Of a stretch of DNA of 64,000 nt, positions 59,822 through 64,000 are shown piece after piece. Source of the DNA: Planosporangium mesophilum. Lineage in GTDB: Bacteria > Actinomycetota > Actinomycetes > Mycobacteriales > Micromonosporaceae. The stretch spans positions 62,001 to 126,000 of the forward strand of contig NZ_BOON01000001.1 in NCBI RefSeq assembly GCF_016863255.1, given 5' to 3'. The number at the start of each line of letters is the position of its first letter. Position 1 is the stretch's first letter. Made by a program: the position numbers and the translations under genes. The notes beneath the pieces are model-generated. The model searched no databases. It was not told the DNA's origin and saw only the letters and a program-made list of their open reading frames with translations.

Positions 59822-61432
59822 GTGACAGCACCCCGCCAGACCGGCGCCGATGTACGTTCACTCGCCGATACGCTGATCGCGCGTGCTACCACCACCGGTG
59901 GTCATCTCACGTCGGCCGAACTAGCCCATGCCGTCGAGGCCGCGGACGTCACCCCCGCTCAGGCCAAGAAGCTCCTCCGGACGCTGGCCGAGTCGGGAGT
60001 GACCGTCGTGGTCGACGACTCCACCTCCGGGCGACGTCGCGTCGCCGCCGCCCGCTCCGCCACGCCGGCCTCCAAGGCCACCACCGCGAAGGCGGCACCC
60101 GCGCGTACCGCTCCGAAGCCCGAGAAGAAGGTCGCGGACGCGCCCGCCGAGTCGGCCACGGAGGCCACCGCGGCGACGGCGCCCAGGGCCGCCAAGAAGA
60201 CCGTGGCGCGCAAGAGCACCGACGGGGACGTCGAGCCCGCCGCCAAGACCGCACGTAAGTCGACCGACACCCCGGCCAAGGCGACCAAGGCCACCCGGGG
60301 CAAGAAGGCAGACGCCGCCAAGGGTGGCGAGGAGCCCGAAGACGGCGAACTCGACGCCGAGGCGCTCGCCGCCGACATCGAGGACGTCGTCGAGGACGAG
60401 CCGACGCCGGAGCTGGCCCAGGCGGCCGCCGCGGACGCGGCGGACGACTTCGACTGGGACGACGACGAGTCCGAGGCCCTCAAGCAGGCCCGCCGCGACG
60501 CCGAGCTGACCGCCTCGGCCGACTCGGTCCGGGCGTACCTCAAGCAGATCGGCAAGGTCCCCCTGCTCAACGCCGAGCAGGAGGTGGACCTGGCCAAGCG
60601 GATCGAGGCCGGCCTGTACGCCGCCGAGCGGCTGCGCGCCGCCGAGGAGAACGGCGAGGACCTCGGGACCACGATGAGGCGCGACCTCCTGTGGATCTCG
60701 CGGGACGGCGAGCGGGCCAAGAACCATCTGCTCGAGGCGAACCTCCGGCTGGTCGTGTCGCTGGCCAAGCGGTACACCGGGCGTGGCATGGCCTTCCTGG
60801 ACCTCATCCAGGAGGGCAACCTCGGCCTCATCCGCGCCGTCGAGAAGTTCGACTACACCAAGGGCTACAAGTTCTCCACGTACGCCACCTGGTGGATCCG
60901 CCAGGCCATCACCCGGGCCATGGCCGACCAGGCCCGCACCATCCGCATACCGGTGCACATGGTCGAAGTGATCAACAAGCTGGGTCGTATCCAGCGCGAG
61001 CTGCTGCAGGACCTCGGTCGCGAGCCCACCCCGGAAGAGCTCGCGAAGGAGATGGACATCACGCCCGAAAAGGTGCTTGAGATCCAGCAGTACGCGCGCG
61101 AGCCGATCTCCCTCGACCAGACGATCGGCGACGAGGGCGACAGCCAGCTCGGTGACTTCATCGAGGACTCCGAGGCGGTCGTGGCCGTCGACGCGGTCTC
61201 GTTCTCGCTCCTTCAGGACCAGCTCCAGCAGGTGCTGCAGACGCTGTCCGAGCGCGAGGCGGGGGTCGTACGGCTCCGCTTCGGCCTCACCGACGGCCAG
61301 CCGCGCACGCTCGACGAGATCGGCCAGGTCTACGGGGTCACCCGGGAGCGGATCCGCCAGATCGAGTCGAAGACCATGTCGAAGCTGCGTCACCCGTCAC
61401 GCTCTCAGGTGCTTCGCGATTACTTGGACTGA
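59822..61432 (+). CDS. sigA: Principal RNA polymerase sigma factor (SigA/HrdB/RpoD)
   Basis: A 536-residue primary sigma-70 factor. Residues 1-60 carry a helical region 1.1-like segment. A Lys/Ala/Glu-rich disordered stretch of about 140 residues follows, as in HrdB. Region 1.2 is [28 protein letters not shown]. Regions 2.1-2.4 are [74 protein letters not shown]. Region 3 runs through [20 protein letters not shown]. Region 4.2 is [33 protein letters not shown] 59822 follows GGGAAGG. All promoter-recognition residues are intact, so this is the housekeeping sigma factor. Confidence 0.97.
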   Translation: MTAPRQTGADVRSLADTLIARATTTGGHLTSAELAHAVEAADVTPAQAKKLLRTLAESGVTVVVDDSTSGRRRVAAARSATPASKATTAKAAPARTAPKPEKKVADAPAESATEATAATAPRAAKKTVARKSTDGDVEPAAKTARKSTDTPAKATKATRGKKADAAKGGEEPEDGELDAEALAADIEDVVEDEPTPELAQAAAADAADDFDWDDDESEALKQARRDAELTASADSVRAYLKQIGKVPLLNAEQEVDLAKRIEAGLYAAERLRAAEENGEDLGTTMRRDLLWISRDGERAKNHLLEANLRLVVSLAKRYTGRGMAFLDLIQEGNLGLIRAVEKFDYTKGYKFSTYATWWIRQAITRAMADQARTIRIPVHMVEVINKLGRIQRELLQDLGREPTPEELAKEMDITPEKVLEIQQYAREPISLDQTIGDEGDSQLGDFIEDSEAVVAVDAVSFSLLQDQLQQVLQTLSEREAGVVRLRFGLTDGQPRTLDEIGQVYGVTRERIRQIESKTMSKLRHPSRSQVLRDYLD

Positions 61433-61711
61433 GGTGCGGGTACGAAATCATCCGAACGGCTACGGAGGGGTGTGTTCCCGGTCACGGTTCGTCCAAGACC
61501 GAACCCACCCGTCCGGTGGACCGTCTTCTGATCGTTTCTATGGCACGCTATGAACACCTCACAGCGGGCGACGACGATCAGGCGGAGGTTCAACTGTGAC
61601 CTTTGTCCCGTCACCGGGGCGGGAAGGCTCACCGCCTGGCCGATGTTGAACGATGTGTGAAACGGCAACGTATTGGATGCGTTCGTCGGTGACGACTAAA
61701 GGAGGATGGCG

Positions 61712-61942
61712 ATGACCCCAACCCTCACGCCGCCGCCGGAGCTGGTGGCCCCCGCCACCGATGAACGGTGCGACCGCTGCAACGCCGCGGGCAAGCTGCG
61801 GATCCGGGTCTCCGAAGGCGGTGAACTCGTGTTCTGCGGACATCACGCGAACAAGTACGCCGAGCAGTTGGCGAAGATCGCGGTCGACGTGGCCGTCGCT
61901 CCGGAATTCTCCTGGCGCGGCACCGACCTGATGAACAACTGA
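61712..61942 (+). CDS. Small zinc-binding protein (DUF7455-like)
   Basis: A 76-residue protein. ERCDRCNAAGKLRIRVSEGGELVFCGHHANKYAEQLAKIAVDV forms a compact zinc ribbon (Cys-x2-Cys...Cys-x-His-His). It resembles small actinobacterial proteins encoded next to principal sigma factors. The role is unknown. ATG 61712 is preferred over 61706 because GGAGG at 61701-61705 gives 6-nt spacing. A strong terminator follows. Confidence 0.75.
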   Translation: MTPTLTPPPELVAPATDERCDRCNAAGKLRIRVSEGGELVFCGHHANKYAEQLAKIAVDVAVAPEFSWRGTDLMNN

Positions 61943-61962
61943 TCGGACGGATAACAACAACA

Positions 61963-61992
61963 GCAGGGCGTCCCCTTCGGGGGGCGCCCTGC
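61963..61992 (+). terminator. Rho-independent terminator
   Basis: A 13-bp stem with one T-G wobble and a TTCG tetraloop, followed by GTCTTTTCC. This is the only hairpin in the window with a T-rich tail. Confidence 0.85.
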
Positions 61993-62045
61993 GTCTTTTC
62001 CGGGGCCGGTCTAGCCCTCGCACCTGCGCCTCGTCCGCTCGCGCC

Positions 62046-62085
62046 CAAGATCCGCGCGGTTTCGACCAAACTGGGCGGATCTTGA
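62046..62085. terminator. Inverted repeat between the convergent small zinc gene and helicase gene
   Basis: CAAGATCCGC (62046-62055) and its exact complement (62076-62085) enclose a 20-nt loop. GGATCTTGACGG occurs again as a direct repeat at 62101-62112. It probably terminates the helicase transcript, which ends at 62125. Confidence 0.5.
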
Positions 62086-62124
62086 CGGGGGACGCTCGGT
62101 GGATCTTGACGGACGGAGCCCCGC

Positions 62125-63849
62125 TCAGAGGCTCTGGATCATCGCGATCCGCTCTTCGAGCTGCTCGATCGTCGCCTGGGCGCTCGGCGGCCCGCCGCAG
62201 CGCTTACGGAGCTCGGCGTGGATCTTCCCATGCGGCAGCCCGGTCCGGTGGTGGTGCGCCGCGACCAGCGCGTTGAGCTGGCGTCGCAGGACGATCCGCC
62301 GCTCCCCCGCAGTGGTCGGCCCGGCCGGGGCGCGGGGCGCCACGGCCTCGGCCACCGCGGTCGCCCGGCGGCGGCTCTCGGCCGCCACCTGGTCGGCCTG
62401 CCGCTTGGACAGCAGCATCGAGACCTGGTCCGGCGTGAGCAGGCCGGGAAGGCCCAGATACTCCTCCTCCTCGGCGGTACCCGCCCCGACCGGCGTACCG
62501 AACGACGCACCGTCGAAGATCACCTGGTCCAGCTCGGCGGTGGCGCTGAGCGCCTCGAACTGCTTCTCCAGTTCCCCGCTCGCCTGCTCGTTGCGCTGGG
62601 CCCGCTCCAGGAGCTCGTCGTCGAAGCCCTCGCGCCGCTTGGGCCCGCCCAGCACGTGGTCGCGCTGGACCTCCATCTCGCTGGCCAGCCCGAGCAGGTG
62701 CGGCACGCTCGGCAGGAACACCGTCGCCGTCTCGCCTGGCCGGCGGGCCCGAACGAACCGGCCGATGGCCTGGGCGAAGTACAGCGGCGTGGAGGCGCTC
62801 GTGGCGTACACCCCGACGGACAGGCGCGGAATGTCCACGCCCTCGGAGACCATCCGTACCGCGACCAGCCAGCGCTGCTCCGAGGCCGCGAACTCGGCGA
62901 TCCTGCCGGAAGCGCCGGTGTCGTCGGAGAGGACCACCGCCGCCGGCTCGCCGGTGATCTGGTGGAGCATCTTCGCGTACGCCCGGGCGGACTGCTGGTC
63001 GCTGGCGATGACCAGTCCACCCGCGTCGGACATGCCACCCGCCCGCTTGACCCGCAGCCGGGCGTCGGCGGCCCGCAGGACCTGCGGCATCCAGTCGCCG
63101 CGAGGGTCCAGCGCCGTCCGCCAGGCCTGGGCGATCAGGTCCTGGGTCATCGGCTCGCCCAGGCGGGCCGCCAGCTCGTCGCCGGCCGAGGTGCGCCACC
63201 GGGTCTCCCCCGAGTACGCGAGGAAGATCACCGGGCGTACGACGCCGTCGGCGAGCGCGTCGGCGTACCCGTACACGGCGTCGGCGCGCGATCGTGGCAG
63301 CCCGTCCGGCCCCCGCTCGTACTCCACGAACGGGATCGGGTTGTCGTCGGAGCGGAACGGCGTACCGGTGAGCATCAACCGGCGTACGGCCGGCTCGAAC
63401 GCGATCTTCACGCCGTCGCCCCAGGACCGCGAGTCACCCGCGTGGTGGATCTCGTCGAGGATCACCAGTGTCTTGCGGGTCATGGTGCGCCGCCGGTGGA
63501 CGTCCGGCGCCATGCCGACCTGCGCATAGGTCAGCACCGCGCCGTGGAAGTCCGCGGAGGAGTGGATGTCGGCGTTGCGGAACATCGGGTCGAGCTGGAT
63601 GCCGACCCGCCCGGCCGCGGAGGCCCACTGGAGCTTCAGGTGCTCGGTCGGCGCGACCACGGTCACCGCGTCGACGGTGCCGTCGGCCAGCAGTTCGGCG
63701 GCGATGCGCAGGGCGAAGGTGGTCTTGCCGGCGCCGGGCGTCGCGACCGCCATGAAGTCCTCGGTCGGGCGGCGCAGGTACGCGACGAGGGCCTTCCGCT
63801 GCCAGGCCCGCAGATTGGGGCTCGCCTCCGGTACTGGACGCGGCGGCAT
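62125..63849 (-). CDS. Superfamily 2 DEAD/DEAH helicase
   Basis: A 574-residue SF2 helicase. The Q-like opening LRAWQRKALVAYL precedes motif I VATPGAGKTTFAL. Then come Ia VVAPTEHLKLQW, II TLVILDEIHHAGD, III RLMLTGTPFRSDD, V VRMVSEGVDIPRLSVGVY and VI FAQAIGRFVRARR. A C-terminal helical extension of about 130 residues (LLSKRQADQVAAESRRRA...LRRQLNALVAAHHHRTG) is not recognised. It resembles XPB/type III restriction-like helicases; the substrate is unknown. ATG 63849 follows GAGGGGAGCGC. It is a conserved neighbour of sigA. The last 150 nt of the window beyond it show no gene. Confidence 0.92.
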   Translation of the reverse strand: MPPRPVPEASPNLRAWQRKALVAYLRRPTEDFMAVATPGAGKTTFALRIAAELLADGTVDAVTVVAPTEHLKLQWASAAGRVGIQLDPMFRNADIHSSADFHGAVLTYAQVGMAPDVHRRRTMTRKTLVILDEIHHAGDSRSWGDGVKIAFEPAVRRLMLTGTPFRSDDNPIPFVEYERGPDGLPRSRADAVYGYADALADGVVRPVIFLAYSGETRWRTSAGDELAARLGEPMTQDLIAQAWRTALDPRGDWMPQVLRAADARLRVKRAGGMSDAGGLVIASDQQSARAYAKMLHQITGEPAAVVLSDDTGASGRIAEFAASEQRWLVAVRMVSEGVDIPRLSVGVYATSASTPLYFAQAIGRFVRARRPGETATVFLPSVPHLLGLASEMEVQRDHVLGGPKRREGFDDELLERAQRNEQASGELEKQFEALSATAELDQVIFDGASFGTPVGAGTAEEEEYLGLPGLLTPDQVSMLLSKRQADQVAAESRRRATAVAEAVAPRAPAGPTTAGERRIVLRRQLNALVAAHHHRTGLPHGKIHAELRKRCGGPPSAQATIEQLEERIAMIQSL

Positions 63850-64000
63850 GCGCTCCCCTCCCTCGCGGCCGACAGGCCCCGGTTACCCGACATGAAGCAG
63901 CCCCCGGGCCGGGCAGGCCGTGAAGGCGAGCCGGGCCGCGAAGGCGTAGCAGAAGCGTAACCGCCACCGGGCCGAAGAAGGGCGAACCTCGCCCGCGCGC

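Noticed and set aside
63850-64000. A possible gene start at the right edge on the minus strand
   Set aside because: The frames there give low-complexity Arg/Gly/Pro sequence without a ribosome site, and they read into the helicase gene out of frame.

Overview
The window is GC-rich (about 70% or more), densely coded actinobacterial chromosome with many GTG starts and many ATGA/GTGA start-stop overlaps. The blocks sigA–small zinc protein–helicase, dut–DUF3710–OB-fold–DUF3159–CeoC/CeoB–APC permease and hemE/hemY/hemQ suggest a member of the Micromonosporaceae (Micromonospora or Actinoplanes type). That placement is inference from gene content and order. No rRNA, tRNA, CRISPR array, prophage or insertion sequence was seen.

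Layout. 1-6.7 kb: 5' part of gltB, an aldehyde dehydrogenase, a PadR regulator convergent with a HAAS-type membrane protein, two tandem ACT-domain proteins and a pRiA4b ORF-3-like protein. 6.9-15.1 kb: a pyrimidine-reductase-like gene, then a tightly coupled DNA-repair operon encoding a HerA-like ATPase, SbcD/Mre11, SbcC/Rad50, a NurA-like nuclease and an AlkA-type glycosylase. This is the gene set of the archaeal DNA end-resection operon placed in an actinomycete, and it is the most interesting system here. 15.1-18.3 kb: an unusual SDR with an N-terminal zinc-knuckle module, a cytochrome P450 and cutA. 18.3-26.1 kb: a SigE-family sigma factor with a membrane partner, an ATP-dependent DNA ligase, a lipoprotein peptidase-like hydrolase, small genes, a stand-alone LigD-type polymerase domain and a chaplin-like LPXTG surface protein.

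26.3-33.4 kb: msrB, a GNAT, the late haem genes hemQ, hemY and hemE (coproporphyrin-dependent route), a DUF3000 gene and RNase D. 33.5-36.7 kb: a fadA-fadB fatty-acid oxidation pair. 36.9-43.5 kb: a DUF2637 membrane protein, a two-component system, a PQQ-propeller protein and dxs. 43.6-48.4 kb: a sugar ABC importer (binding protein and two permeases, no ATPase) divergent from a ROK repressor. 48.4-55.8 kb: a TrmA-family RNA methyltransferase, an APC-type probable K+ transporter divergent from CeoB/CeoC, and the dut operon. 55.8-64 kb: conserved actinobacterial genes, an inositol-phosphatase-family gene, the principal sigma factor gene sigA, a small zinc protein and a superfamily 2 helicase.

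Two genome-style signals run through the window. First, many genes have a TANNNT-like -10 box only 6-8 nt before the start codon, which predicts leaderless mRNAs. Second, convergent gene ends are punctuated by long perfect hairpins. Three of these begin and end in TGATCA, which supplies TGA stops on both strands, and two of the three are copies of one repeated 58-59 bp element whose loop is also conserved.
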